Counted from the first letter of the stretch, positions 8,191-17,099 are shown. The stretch: DNA of 64,000 nucleotides from Parvibaculum sp963975745 (GCF_963975745.1 NZ_CAXBIB010000016.1:25203-89202); one strand, 5' to 3'. Notes: generated from the letters alone by a model not told the origin. Made by a program: numbers and translations.

Positions 8191-8645
8191 ACCGATACTT
8201 CTTGTTCCCACCCGCCCCCGGGGGGCGGGTCGATAAAATTCGAAGAATTTTTCGGGGGTGAGAGGCGGTTTGCGTTAGCAAACGCAAAGGCCCAGTGGGC
8301 CTTTGCGAGCCTCGAACGCCCGAAGCGAAGCGCAGGGCAATGCCACAAGCTTTCGTTCGTGGTTCAAAAAGGTCCAGCGGACCTTTTTGTTCGCTTTGCG
8401 AAGCACCCCGAACCCCCGAAACTTGCTCGCTGGCGCTCGCAACTTTCGACCCTCCCTCAAGAGGCGGGTGGTCTGCAAACGCTGACGCAGAATGCAGTCC
8501 TCTATTTCCTCCGTATTAAGATTAAAATCAAACGCCTCAATACGGCCTTTATCCCGCCGGAATCGGGGTCCAGATTCTGGTGACTGTACGGGGGGATTGG
8601 GCAACCTGAATGAGGGGCCCGCGTCCAACCCGCGGGCCGGAGGAC
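8191..8645. repeat. 455-bp spacer with a cluster of perfect hairpins (REP-like)
   Basis: No credible gene lies here. Six perfect inverted repeats are packed into 193 bases: 8210-8230 (10-bp arms, GC only, 20 bases after the glucosidase stop), 8235-8251 (7-bp arms), 8269-8288 (8-bp arms, loop AGCA), 8284-8306 (10-bp arms, loop AGT), 8366-8388 (10-bp arms, loop AGC) and 8390-8402 (5-bp arms). The elements at 8284 and 8366 share the design AAGGYCC-AGY-GGRCCTT, like two members of one palindromic repeat family. A further 7-bp inverted repeat (8511-8517 with 8539-8545) lies in AT-richer sequence. The first hairpin may stop transcription of the glucosidase gene, though no T-run follows it. Confidence 0.65.
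8616..8638 (+). promoter_or_regulatory. Hairpin abutting the ribosome binding site
   Basis: GGCCCGCG (8616-8623) and CGCGGGCC (8631-8638) pair perfectly with a 7-base loop. The next bases are GGAGGA and the ATG at 8646. A stem this close to the ribosome site could limit translation initiation of the secreted protein. The structure is visible; an effect is inferred. Confidence 0.4.
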
Positions 8646-9122
8646 ATGAAGCACTCCCCGGTTTCCCGGATGTCGCTTCGACAGCGGATCCGGATTTCTC
8701 TTCTCTTCCTGCTGGTCGCGGTCTGCGCCGCGCTGTCGGCCCTGCCGGCATCGGCCGATACCGATTCCGACCTGGCGCCGGCCTTCAATCCGCTTTCCTT
8801 TGCCGCGCCGTCGTCACCGCTCGCGCCGGAGACCTTCTGGTTCAGCACGCCGGCAAGCCTGCCGGACGAGAACGCCATCGATCTGCGGCTGCACCGCGCG
8901 CTCGGCATCACGCTCTCGCCGCGCGCCGAGGTGGCACCGCCGCGCGGCGGCACTCATTCCAAGGGTACGCTCGCGACATCGTTGCGCTCCGCGGTCGAGC
9001 GGGTCAGCGACAGCACCGGCCGCCGCCTCGAATTCCGGAAGGGCGACCTGATCCTCAATATCTCCGACACGCTCTACTGGCGTCTCGATGAACCCGAGAT
9101 CACATACAGGGTCCGGTTTTGA
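8646..9122 (+). CDS. Small secreted protein of unknown function
   Basis: Predicted 158 residues. The start at 8646 follows GGAGGA almost directly; an ATG at 8610 has no ribosome site. Residues 1-32 form a signal peptide (SLRQRIRISLLFLLVAVCAALSAL, then PASA). The mature part is Pro/Ala/Ser-rich at first (DLAPAFNPLSFAAPSSPLAP), then contains ISDTLYWRLDEPEITYRVRF at the C-terminus, which looks like beta-structure. I see no cysteine pairs, repeats or known domain. The gene stands alone between a glucosidase and the convergent molybdopterin gene. Periplasmic or surface location is likely; role unknown. Confidence 0.6.
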   Translation: MKHSPVSRMSLRQRIRISLLFLLVAVCAALSALPASADTDSDLAPAFNPLSFAAPSSPLAPETFWFSTPASLPDENAIDLRLHRALGITLSPRAEVAPPRGGTHSKGTLATSLRSAVERVSDSTGRRLEFRKGDLILNISDTLYWRLDEPEITYRVRF

Positions 9123-9134
9123 GGGGAGATCCGT

Positions 9135-10748
9135 TCACTTCCCGCGCCGCCGTTCCATCTCTTCCATCGTGTCAATGTCCTTGAGCGCCGCATCATCCGG
9201 CATCGGTACCTCGCAAACCGCATCCGCATGTTCGCCGATCAGATGCTTCGCTCCGGTGTCGCCCTTGGTCTCCTTGATGGCCGCGAACCATTCGCGGCCC
9301 CAGAGAACCGGGTTGCCACGCTTGCCGTTGACCGTCGGGACGCAGATGGTGCGACCCTCTTCCGGGTCGAAGGCGGCGATCAGGCGGTCGAGGTGTTCGG
9401 CTCTGATGTCCGGCATGTCGCCGAGGCAGATCAGGGCCGCATCGATATCGTCCGGCAGGCCGCTTATCCCCACCCTCAACGAGGTGCTCAGACCCTGTTT
9501 GTGACAGTTATTTGACAGTACCGTGACAGAGAGGGGGGCGAGTACCTTCTCCACCTCTGTCGCACGGTCGCCGGTAACGACGATGACCGGCTGTGCCGAC
9601 GAGGCCAATGCGGCTTCGGCAACATGGCGGAGCATCGGTTTGCCGTCGACCGGCATGGTCAGCTTGTTCGGTCCGCCCATGCGGCGCGACTGGCCGGCGG
9701 CCAGAATTATCGCGGCGACACGGGGACTTGCGGGCGACGGGCGGGTGCCTTCGCGCGGCTGCGGGCGCGAGGGGATCTCCTTCAGAAGCCCGCCGACGCC
9801 CATGGCGGCGACATCGGCCGGCGTCACATCGAGGCCGGCCAGCAGCCGTGCCAGCACCCAGTCGAAGCCGTTGAGTTTCGGCGAGCGGGCGCAGCCGGGC
9901 AGGCCGATCACCGGCGTTTTGTCGTGACGGGCCAACAACATAAGGTTTCCGGGGTCGACCGGCATACCGAAATGCAGGACCTCGCCGCCTGCCTGCGCGA
10001 TGCCTGCGGGCACGACGTCGCGGCGGTCGACGGTTGCGGACGCACCGAAGATCAGCACCGGCGACAGGCCCTCGGCGAGAAGTTCGCGCACAGCGCCGGC
10101 CACCGCCAACTCATTGTGCTCGCAGCGGATTTCGCGCGCGATCGTGCTTCCCATCGCGGCAAGGCGTGCGTCGAGAATGCTGCGGCTCTTGTCCATCACG
10201 CTCGTCTTGGTGTCCGGCAGTTGCGTCGCGACGAGGCCGGCGCGATGCGGCTTGAAGGCATGCAGCGTCATTGCGCTTGCGCCCTCGCGTGCGATCTCAA
10301 GCGCGCGGTCGAGTTCGGCGCGCGGTGCGGCGAATGGAATTATCTTGATGGTGGCAAGCATTTGCCGCGCGGTCACGCTTTCATATGGCGCCAGTGTCGC
10401 CACCGTGATCGCCTCGCCGATGGCGTTGATCGCGGCGATGCGCGCGGCGTCGATCTCGACGATGCCGCCCGCTTCGGCATGCAGGTTGGCCCGGCCCGTG
10501 AAGGGGGCGGCGGCGCGAATGCTGTTGCCTGCCAAGGCCTTGGCGAGCGCTTCGGCCGCTTCGTCCTCCGCCACGTCGTCCGCTTCGAGGCGCGCGGCAA
10601 TGACGGTGGCGACGCCCGCCGCTTTCAGAGCCGCGACATCGGCGGCGCTCAAGTGCCGGCCTTTCTTGAAGGTTTCGCTTCCCACTTTCCGCGAATGCGC
10701 AAGGATCGCGCCTTCGGCTTCATCCGGTGTCATCTCGCCGAAGATCAT
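9135..10748 (-). CDS. Fused molybdopterin-binding / MocA-like nucleotidyltransferase
   Basis: Predicted 537-residue two-domain cytoplasmic protein. Residues about 1-330 resemble the molybdopterin-binding domain of MoeA/CinA-like proteins (LIFGASATVDRRDVVPAGIAQAGGEVLHFG, PVIGLPGCARSPKLNG). Residues about 350-535 are a nucleotidyltransferase of the MobA/MocA group (AAIILAAGQSRRMGGPNKL, LGDMPDI). MocA transfers CMP to molybdopterin to make the cytosine dinucleotide form used by the xanthine oxidase family. That fits its place as the last gene of the Cox operon, overlapping the preceding xdhC-type gene by 4 bases. The two domains would join metal insertion or sensing and nucleotide attachment in one chain. 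CTP rather than GTP as donor is inferred from context. Confidence 0.85.
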   Translation of the reverse strand: MIFGEMTPDEAEGAILAHSRKVGSETFKKGRHLSAADVAALKAAGVATVIAARLEADDVAEDEAAEALAKALAGNSIRAAAPFTGRANLHAEAGGIVEIDAARIAAINAIGEAITVATLAPYESVTARQMLATIKIIPFAAPRAELDRALEIAREGASAMTLHAFKPHRAGLVATQLPDTKTSVMDKSRSILDARLAAMGSTIAREIRCEHNELAVAGAVRELLAEGLSPVLIFGASATVDRRDVVPAGIAQAGGEVLHFGMPVDPGNLMLLARHDKTPVIGLPGCARSPKLNGFDWVLARLLAGLDVTPADVAAMGVGGLLKEIPSRPQPREGTRPSPASPRVAAIILAAGQSRRMGGPNKLTMPVDGKPMLRHVAEAALASSAQPVIVVTGDRATEVEKVLAPLSVTVLSNNCHKQGLSTSLRVGISGLPDDIDAALICLGDMPDIRAEHLDRLIAAFDPEEGRTICVPTVNGKRGNPVLWGREWFAAIKETKGDTGAKHLIGEHADAVCEVPMPDDAALKDIDTMEEMERRRGK

Positions 10749-11422
10749 TGGCGCAAGCTCCCCGTTATCTCGGCCATGATCGAGATGGCGATCTCGGTCG
10801 GGCTTTTCGCGCCGATCGCGAGGCCGACGGGCCCGTGAATGCGAGCAATATCAACATCTTCGAAGGCCGCTTCCTTCAGCCGTGCGACGCGGGCGGCATG
10901 CGTCTTCTGCGAGCCGAGCGCGCCGATATAGAAGGCGGGGCTCTTCAATGCCGCCTGCAGCGCCGGGTCGTCGAGCTTCGGGTCGTGGGTCAGCGTGACC
11001 ACCGCCGTGCGCGTGTCGGGGGCAAGCGCGGCCATCGCCTCGTCGGGCCAGTCGTGACGCAAGTCTATGTCCGGAAAGCGGTTTTCGGAGGCGAAGGCGG
11101 TGCGCGGATCGATCACCGTCACGTCGTAGCCGGCAAGCGCGGCCATGCGCGCCAGCGGCTGTGCGATGTGCACGGCGCCGACGATGATGAGGCGCAGCGG
11201 CGGATTGAAGGGGTTGAGGAACCAGTCGCCATCGGGACCGGCGACGATGGCCGCGCGGTCGCTCGCCAGCACTTCATACGATGCTTTAATTAACCAGTTT
11301 TCTTCTTGTTTTTCAGTTGGATAGACGAGTTTCCCGAATCCATCTGTCAACCTTGTCGCCAGCACCACAGGCCGCTTGGCGGCGCGGTCCTTCACCAGTT
11401 GCGCGAGGATATCGGCGTCCAT
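10745..11422 (-). CDS. XdhC-family protein, Rossmann (C-terminal) part
   Basis: Predicted 225 residues. The C-terminal half carries the XdhC Rossmann-like domain (LRLIIVGAVHIAQPLARMAALAGYDVTVIDPR, then VVTLTHDPKLDDPALQAAL and FYIGALGSQKT). XdhC/CoxI proteins bind the molybdenum cofactor, help its sulfuration and deliver it to xanthine-dehydrogenase-type enzymes. Here the family is split: the short domain is a separate 111-residue gene one base upstream. It overlaps the next gene by 4 bases, so the three are translationally coupled. Confidence 0.85.
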   Translation of the reverse strand: MDADILAQLVKDRAAKRPVVLATRLTDGFGKLVYPTEKQEENWLIKASYEVLASDRAAIVAGPDGDWFLNPFNPPLRLIIVGAVHIAQPLARMAALAGYDVTVIDPRTAFASENRFPDIDLRHDWPDEAMAALAPDTRTAVVTLTHDPKLDDPALQAALKSPAFYIGALGSQKTHAARVARLKEAAFEDVDIARIHGPVGLAIGAKSPTEIAISIMAEITGSLRQ

Positions 11423-11423
11423 C

Positions 11424-11759
11424 TCAGCCCGTCACCGGTTCGACCATGACGCGGATGCGGCCGCCGCAGGCAAGTCCAACCTCCCAGGCCATGGCGTCCG
11501 AGACGCCATATTCGAGGATTTCGGGCTTGCCAGTGTTCAGCGTCTCAAGCGCGCGCGTTACTACATCGCCTTCGATGCAGCCACCTGACACGGAACCCAC
11601 AAAGCTGCCATCCTCGCGGATCGCCAGCTGGCTGCCGGTGGGGCGCGGCGCCGATCCCCAGGTTTCGATGACGGTTGCGATTGCGACCTTACGGCCTTGT
11701 GCCCGCCACTGAGCGGCCTCCTCCAACACATTGTCATCGCTGATGTTTTTGCCGTTCAC
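11424..11759 (-). CDS. XdhC/CoxI-family short protein (N-terminal domain)
   Basis: Predicted 111 residues that cover only the XdhC_CoxI domain: AIATVIETWGSAPRPTGSQLAI, SVSGGCIEGDVV and a C-terminal GLACGGRIRVMVEP. The Cys of SGGCIEGDV and the second Cys in ACGG are conserved in the family and thought to matter in handling sulfurated cofactor. The ATG overlaps the coxE stop (ATGA). Together with the downstream 225-residue gene it makes up a complete XdhC. In Cox operons this short form is often called CoxF or CoxI. Confidence 0.85.
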   Translation of the reverse strand: MNGKNISDDNVLEEAAQWRAQGRKVAIATVIETWGSAPRPTGSQLAIREDGSFVGSVSGGCIEGDVVTRALETLNTGKPEILEYGVSDAMAWEVGLACGGRIRVMVEPVTG

Positions 11760-12928
11760 GCGGCTTTCCTTTCGGGCATGCGGGCCGGTGTGTCGGACAG
11801 CGCCTCGATCAGAGCCGTCAGCGAGGCGATGTTATGGACCGGGCGGAACTCATCGACATGCGGCAGCAGCGCCTTGATCCCCAATGATTTCGGTTCGAAG
11901 CGCTGATAGCGCAAGAGGGGGTTCAGCCAAATGAGTCGCCGCGCGCGCCGATGCAACCGCGCGATTTCGGGGCCGACGCCTTCGCCGGCGTCCCGGTCGA
12001 GCCCGTCGGTCACCAGCAGAACCGTCGCGCCCTGGCCCAACACCCGCCGCGCCCAGTCGATGTTGAAGCGGCGCAGCGTTTCGCCAATGCGGGTGCCACC
12101 GTCCCAGTCCTCGACCTTCGCAGCGACGCGGGCCAGCGCCTCGTCGACATCGCGGTGGCGCAGCTCGCGCGTCACGTTGGTCAGGCGCGTGCCGAACAGG
12201 AAGACATGCACACGGTCGCGATCATTGGTCAGCGCATGCAAAAAGTGAAGGAAAACGCGGCTATAAGCCGACATCGACCCGGAGATGTCGCAGAGCACCA
12301 CCAGTGGTGTGCGACGGCGGCGGAAGGTGCGGCGTTTCAGCGGAATGACGCCGCCGGCGCGCAGGCTCGCCCGCAGGGTGGCGCGCATGTCGATCATTGG
12401 TCCATGCGCGGCAGGCCTTGTGCGGCGGATGCGGGTGTCGTCATGGACGAGGTGCAGCCGGGCGATGGCGTTTTTTGCCTCGGCCAGTTCGGCGACCGAC
12501 ATCTGCTCGAAGTCCTTGTCGTGCAACAGTTCTTCGGCCGAGAAGGTTTCGCTGCGGTCGATTTCGAGTTCGGGTTCGGCGGCTTCGCGCGGCCTGCCTT
12601 CGCCGAACAGGGCTTCCGCCAGCCGCCGGCTTTGCTCTTCCCGCGGTGCGTCCGGCGGCGCTTCGAGTTCAGGCAACATCAGCGCCATCATCCGGTCGAG
12701 CAGCTTGGGATCGCGCCAGAAGACGTGGAAGGCCTGATCGAAGAGGTGATGCTGCTCACGGCGTTTCACCAGAGTCGCATGGAGGGTCCAGTAGAAGTCG
12801 GACCGGGCGCCGATGCCCGCGGCCTCGACCGCCTCGACCGCATCGAGGACCTGGCGCGGGCCGACCGGTAACCCCGCGCGGCGCAACACGCGGGCGAAGT
12901 GGACGATATTTTCGGCAAGGTGGCTCAT
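11756..12928 (-). CDS. coxE: CoxE-type von Willebrand factor A protein
   Basis: Predicted 390 residues. The C-terminal half is a VWA domain with a complete MIDAS motif (VVLCDISGSMSAYSRV, later VLLVTDGLDRD). The N-terminal half is helical and acidic (EAAEPELEIDRSETFSAEELLHDKDFEQMS). CoxE acts with the MoxR-type ATPase CoxD in building the copper/molybdenum or related active site of CO-dehydrogenase-family enzymes. The start lies one base after the coxD stop, and the stop overlaps the short xdhC gene. Cytoplasmic. Confidence 0.9.
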   Translation of the reverse strand: MSHLAENIVHFARVLRRAGLPVGPRQVLDAVEAVEAAGIGARSDFYWTLHATLVKRREQHHLFDQAFHVFWRDPKLLDRMMALMLPELEAPPDAPREEQSRRLAEALFGEGRPREAAEPELEIDRSETFSAEELLHDKDFEQMSVAELAEAKNAIARLHLVHDDTRIRRTRPAAHGPMIDMRATLRASLRAGGVIPLKRRTFRRRRTPLVVLCDISGSMSAYSRVFLHFLHALTNDRDRVHVFLFGTRLTNVTRELRHRDVDEALARVAAKVEDWDGGTRIGETLRRFNIDWARRVLGQGATVLLVTDGLDRDAGEGVGPEIARLHRRARRLIWLNPLLRYQRFEPKSLGIKALLPHVDEFRPVHNIASLTALIEALSDTPARMPERKAA

Positions 12929-12929
12929 G

Positions 12930-13841
12930 TCAGTCGGCGGCCTGCGCCGCCATCCTGATTTCCTCGAGCAGCCGCGCCGCTTCGCTGCCAGCCACGCGGG
13001 CGATGTCGTCCTGGTATTTCAGCAGCGCCCCCAGCGTGTCGTTGACCAGTTGCTTGTCGAGGGCGACCGCATCGAGCGCCGTCAGGGCCTCGGCCCAGTC
13101 GATCGTTTCAGCAATGCCGGGGCTCTTGTAAAGATCAAGGCTGCGCAGTCTCTGCACGAATGCGACGATGTCGCGCGAAAGGTTTTCAGGCGTTTTCGGT
13201 GCTTTCAGCTTCAGGATCGCCAGTTCGCGCTCGGCATCCGGGTAATCGACCCAGTGGAACAGGCAGCGTCGCTTCAGTGCATCATGAATCTCGCGGGTAC
13301 GGTTCGACGTCACGATGACGATGGGTGGTTTGGCGGCCTTGATGGTGCCGATTTCGGGCACTGTTACCTGGAAATCCGAAAGAACTTCAAGGAGATAGGC
13401 CTCGAATGGTTCGTCGGTGCGGTCGAGTTCGTCGATCAGCAGCACCGGTGGCCCTTCGACGGCAGGTTCCAGTGCCTGCAGGATGGGGCGGCGGATCAGA
13501 AAACGTTCCGAGAAGACATCCTTACCGAGTTCCGTGCGATCCTCGACGCCTTCGGCCTCGGCCAGACGAATCTCGATCATCTGGGCCTGATAGTTCCACT
13601 CATAGACAGCGGCGGCCGTATCGAGGCCCTCATAGCATTGCAGGCGGATCAGGCGGCGGCCAAGTGCTTCCGCCAGCACCTTGGCGATCTCGGTCTTGCC
13701 GACGCCGGCCTCGCCCTCAAGCAGCAGCGGGCGGCCCATCTTGAGCGCGAGGAAGACCACGGTCGCCAGAGGGCGGTCGGCGACATAGGCGCCGCGCGCC
13801 AGAAGTTCGACGGTTTCGTCGATAGTGGTGGGCAGGGTCAT
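12930..13841 (-). CDS. coxD: CoxD-type MoxR AAA+ ATPase
   Basis: Predicted 303 residues. Walker A is LLLEGEAGVGKTEIAKV, Walker B is PPVLLIDELDR, and sensor 1 is IVIVTSNRTREI; ALKRRCLFHWVDYP is the arginine-finger region typical of MoxR proteins. These ATPases are chaperones for cofactor insertion and pair with VWA proteins, here the adjacent CoxE. It follows coxM after 37 bases. The residues needed for ATP binding and hydrolysis are all present. Confidence 0.92.
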   Translation of the reverse strand: MTLPTTIDETVELLARGAYVADRPLATVVFLALKMGRPLLLEGEAGVGKTEIAKVLAEALGRRLIRLQCYEGLDTAAAVYEWNYQAQMIEIRLAEAEGVEDRTELGKDVFSERFLIRRPILQALEPAVEGPPVLLIDELDRTDEPFEAYLLEVLSDFQVTVPEIGTIKAAKPPIVIVTSNRTREIHDALKRRCLFHWVDYPDAERELAILKLKAPKTPENLSRDIVAFVQRLRSLDLYKSPGIAETIDWAEALTALDAVALDKQLVNDTLGALLKYQDDIARVAGSEAARLLEEIRMAAQAAD

Positions 13842-13878
13842 GGATGCAATCTATGCCTCAGCGGGCCGTTCCGCAAAA

Positions 13879-14676
13879 TCAACCGGCCGCCGCGACGGCG
13901 CGCTTTGCCATGACGGTGATCAGATGGGCGCGGTATTCGGCCGTGCCGTGAAGATCGGCATTGAGCCCCTTTGCCGGTACCTTGATGCCGGCGACGGCTT
14001 CGGGCGACCAGTTCCTTGCCAGCGCCTCCTCCATTTCCTTGACGCGGAAGACGCCGTTCTGACCGGCGCCGGTCACAGCGACGCGGATACCCCAGGGTCC
14101 TTTGGCGACAAAGACCCCGACCATGGCGTAGCGCGAGGCCGGGTTGGGAAACTTCACATAGGCGGCCTTTTCCGGGTGCGGGAAGGTGATTTCCTTGATG
14201 ATTTCACCATCCTGCAAGGCCGTATCGAACATTCCCTTGAAGAATTGATCGGCTTCGATCAGGCGTTTGTTGGTGTGGATCTTCGCGTCGAGCGCCAGGC
14301 AGGCCGCCGGGTAATCGGCCGCCGGATCGTTGTTGGCGATCGAGCCGCCAATGGTGCCCATGTGGCGTACGGCGGGGTCGCCGATGCCCTCGGCGAGCGA
14401 AGCCAGCGCCGGATTGTACTTTTTGACATCGGCCGATTGCGCGACGGTCGCGTGTCTGGTTGCTGCGCCGATCATCACGGCATCGCCTTCGGCACGGATG
14501 AAGTCGATCTCCTTCAGGCTGCCGATGTCGATCAGATCGCTCGGCATGGCCAAGCGCTGCTTCAGCGTCGGGATCAATGTCTGACCACCGGCAAGCAGTT
14601 TCGGATCATCGGCCTTGGCGAGAAGGGCTTCGGCCTCGGCCAGCGACTTCGGGCGCGCATAGTTGAACTGGTACAT
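13879..14676 (-). CDS. coxM: CoxM-type FAD-binding medium subunit
   Basis: Predicted 265 residues, slightly shorter than most CoxM proteins (about 285). The start at 14676 has AAGGAG at good spacing. FAD pyrophosphate-binding motifs are visible: KLLAGGQTLIPTLKQRLAMP (about 30-50) and the TIGGSIANNDPAADYPA segment (about 105-122). A CO-dehydrogenase flavoprotein C-terminal domain follows. The subunit passes electrons from the iron-sulfur CoxS to the acceptor. It lies 11 bases after coxL; the S-L-M order is that of form II enzymes. Confidence 0.93.
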   Translation of the reverse strand: MYQFNYARPKSLAEAEALLAKADDPKLLAGGQTLIPTLKQRLAMPSDLIDIGSLKEIDFIRAEGDAVMIGAATRHATVAQSADVKKYNPALASLAEGIGDPAVRHMGTIGGSIANNDPAADYPAACLALDAKIHTNKRLIEADQFFKGMFDTALQDGEIIKEITFPHPEKAAYVKFPNPASRYAMVGVFVAKGPWGIRVAVTGAGQNGVFRVKEMEEALARNWSPEAVAGIKVPAKGLNADLHGTAEYRAHLITVMAKRAVAAAG

Positions 14677-14687
14677 GAGGCTTCTCC

Positions 14688-17066
14688 TTATTCGGCGGCG
14701 GCGCGCGGGCGGGACTGGATTGCTGCCCAGACGCGGGTCGGCGTCGCCGGCATTTCGATGTCGCGGATCCCGAGCGCATCGGTGATCGCGTTGATGATGG
14801 CGGGCGGCGAGGCAATGGCGCCTGCTTCGCCGCAGCCTTTCATGCCAAGCGGGTTGGACGGACAGACGGTTTTCGTGAAACCGAGGTTGAAGCTCGGCAG
14901 ATCGTCGGCGCGGGGCATGCAATAATCCATATAGGAACCGGTGACGAGCTGGCCGGATTCCGGGTCGTAGATGCCATGCTCCAGTAACGCCTGACCGACG
15001 CCCTGCGCGATGCCACCATGCACCTGACCCTCGACGATCATCGGATTGATGATGGTACCGAAATCGTCGACCGCGACGAAATTGACGATGCGGGTGACGC
15101 CCGTGTCGGGGTCGATCTCGACTTCGCAGATATGACAGCCGGCCGGGAAGGTGAAGTTGGTCGGATCGTAGAAGGCGCCTTCCTTGAGGCCGGGCTCGAT
15201 CTCGGCGGAGGGAAAGCCGTGCGCAGTGTAGGCGGAAAGCGCCAGCTGCGCCCAGGGCAGCGTCTTGTCGGTTCCCTGCACCGTGAAGGTACCGTTCTCG
15301 AAGACGATGTCCTCGACGGCGGCTTCCATCAGATGGGCGGCGATCTTTTTCGCCTTGGTCTCGACCTTGTCGAGCGCCTTGACGATGGCGCTCATGCCGA
15401 CGGCGCCGGAGCGCGAGCCGTAGGTGCCCATGCCAAACTGCACCTTGTCGGTGTCGCCATGGACGATCTCGACCTGTTCCATCGGAATGCCGAGGCGGGA
15501 GGCGACGAGCTGCGCAAAGGTGGTTTCGTGGCCCTGGCCGTGGCTGTGGGAGCCGGTCAGCACCTCGACATTGCCGGTCGGGTTGACCCGTACTTCGGCG
15601 CTTTCCCAAAGGCCGACACCGGCGCCGAGCGATCCAACGGCGGCAGACGGTGCGATGCCGCAGGCCTCAATATAGGAGGAGAAGCCGAGGCCGCGCAGCT
15701 TGCCGCGCTTTGCCGCTTCGGCCTTGCGCGCCGGAAAGCCCTTATGGTCGACAGCCTTCATGGCGGCGTCGAGCGAAGCTTCGTAATCGCCGGCATCATA
15801 GGCCATGATGACCGGCGTCTGGTGCGGGAAAGTGCGAATGAAATTGCGGCGGCGGATTTCGGCGGGATCGATCCCGGTCTCACGCGCCGCCGTTTCAACG
15901 ATGCGTTCCACGAGATATGTCGCTTCGGGGCGCCCGGCGCCACGATAGGCGTCGACCGGTGCCGTGTGCGTATAGACACCGTCGACCTCGACGTAGATTG
16001 CCGGGATGTCGTACTGGCCCGAGAGCAGGGTGCCATAGAGATAGGTCGGCACCGAGGCCGAGAAGGTCGAGAGATAGGCGCCTAGATTGGCGATCGTCTT
16101 GACGCGCAGGGCGAGGAATTTTCCGTTCTTGTCGAGCGCCAGTTCGGCGTGGCTCAGATGGTCGCGGCCGTGGGCGTCCGAAAGGAAGGCCTCGGAGCGA
16201 TCCGCTGTCCATTTGATCGGCCGGCCGACTTTCGCTGCGGCCCAGACACAGGCGGTTTCCTCCGCATAGATGAAGATCTTCGAGCCGAAGCCGCCACCGA
16301 CATCCGGTGCGATGACGCGCAGCTTGTGTTCTGGGGCGACGCCAACAAAGGCCGAGAGCACGAGGCGGGCGACATGCGGATTCTGGCTGGTCGTGTGGAG
16401 CGTATAGACGCCGCTTCCTTTGTCATATTCGCCGATGGCGGCGCGGGGCTCCATCGCGTTGGGGATCAGGCGGTTGTTGGTCAGGTCGAGCTTGACGATT
16501 CTATCCGCCCTGGCGAAGGCGGCTTCCGTTTCGGGCTTGTTGCCGAGTTCCCATTCGAAGCAGGTATTATGCGGCGCTTCAGGATGAACCTGCGGTGCGT
16601 CCTTCGATTGGCAGGAGGCCAGCGCGACGGCGGCGGGAAGCGATTCATAATCGACATCAATCATCTCGGCGGCGGAGCGGGCCTCAGCCAGCGTTTCGGC
16701 GACAATCATTGCAACGTGGTCGCCGACATAGCGCACCGTATCGAGCGCGAGGATCGGGTGCGGGCCGACTTTCATCGGCGTTCCATCCTTCGATGAAACG
16801 GTCCAGCCGCAAATCAGCCCGCCGAGTTGATCCTCGGCGACATGCTTGCCGGTGAAGATCGCGATGACCCCGGGCGCGGCTTCAGCCGCCCGAGTGTCGA
16901 TTTTCCGGATTTTCGCATGGGCGTGCGGCGAGCGCAGGAAGTATGCCCAGGTCTGACGAGGCCTTGTAATGTCGTCGGTGTAGTGGCCGTTTCCGGTGAT
17001 GAAGCGGAAATCTTCCTTGCGACGAACCGGCTGACCGATTCCTTCGCCCGTGGCTGCGTTCGACAT
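14688..17066 (-). CDS. coxL: CoxL-type molybdenum hydroxylase large subunit, form II
   Basis: Predicted 792 residues of the xanthine oxidase family. It has the Ald_Xan_dh_C hammerhead (about 15-130) and the molybdopterin-binding domains, with GGGFGSK at about 257-263 and the catalytic Glu in GCGEAG near the C-terminus. The active-site loop at 373-379 reads AYRGAGR, the signature of form II (BMS-type) CoxL. True CO dehydrogenases (form I) have AYxCSFR with the copper-binding cysteine, which is missing here. The enzyme is therefore a molybdenum hydroxylase of uncertain substrate; CO oxidation by form II proteins is disputed. It acts as an SLM heterotrimer with coxS and coxM. Confidence 0.93.
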   Translation of the reverse strand: MSNAATGEGIGQPVRRKEDFRFITGNGHYTDDITRPRQTWAYFLRSPHAHAKIRKIDTRAAEAAPGVIAIFTGKHVAEDQLGGLICGWTVSSKDGTPMKVGPHPILALDTVRYVGDHVAMIVAETLAEARSAAEMIDVDYESLPAAVALASCQSKDAPQVHPEAPHNTCFEWELGNKPETEAAFARADRIVKLDLTNNRLIPNAMEPRAAIGEYDKGSGVYTLHTTSQNPHVARLVLSAFVGVAPEHKLRVIAPDVGGGFGSKIFIYAEETACVWAAAKVGRPIKWTADRSEAFLSDAHGRDHLSHAELALDKNGKFLALRVKTIANLGAYLSTFSASVPTYLYGTLLSGQYDIPAIYVEVDGVYTHTAPVDAYRGAGRPEATYLVERIVETAARETGIDPAEIRRRNFIRTFPHQTPVIMAYDAGDYEASLDAAMKAVDHKGFPARKAEAAKRGKLRGLGFSSYIEACGIAPSAAVGSLGAGVGLWESAEVRVNPTGNVEVLTGSHSHGQGHETTFAQLVASRLGIPMEQVEIVHGDTDKVQFGMGTYGSRSGAVGMSAIVKALDKVETKAKKIAAHLMEAAVEDIVFENGTFTVQGTDKTLPWAQLALSAYTAHGFPSAEIEPGLKEGAFYDPTNFTFPAGCHICEVEIDPDTGVTRIVNFVAVDDFGTIINPMIVEGQVHGGIAQGVGQALLEHGIYDPESGQLVTGSYMDYCMPRADDLPSFNLGFTKTVCPSNPLGMKGCGEAGAIASPPAIINAITDALGIRDIEMPATPTRVWAAIQSRPRAAAE

Positions 17067-17099
17067 GGAACTCCTCCCTGAGTTTCCCCGTCTGTGCGT

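Noticed and set aside
8275..8751. 158-codon minus-strand frame in the hairpin spacer
   Set aside because: It runs through several palindromes, lacks a ribosome site and overlaps the secreted-protein gene.
14690..15609. N-terminal extension of the coxM frame
   Set aside because: It overlaps coxL out of frame; the ATG at 14676 has a good ribosome site and the conserved N-terminus MYQFNYARP.
14688..17066. True (form I) aerobic CO dehydrogenase
   Set aside because: The active-site loop is AYRGAGR, not AYxCSFR; the copper-binding cysteine is missing.
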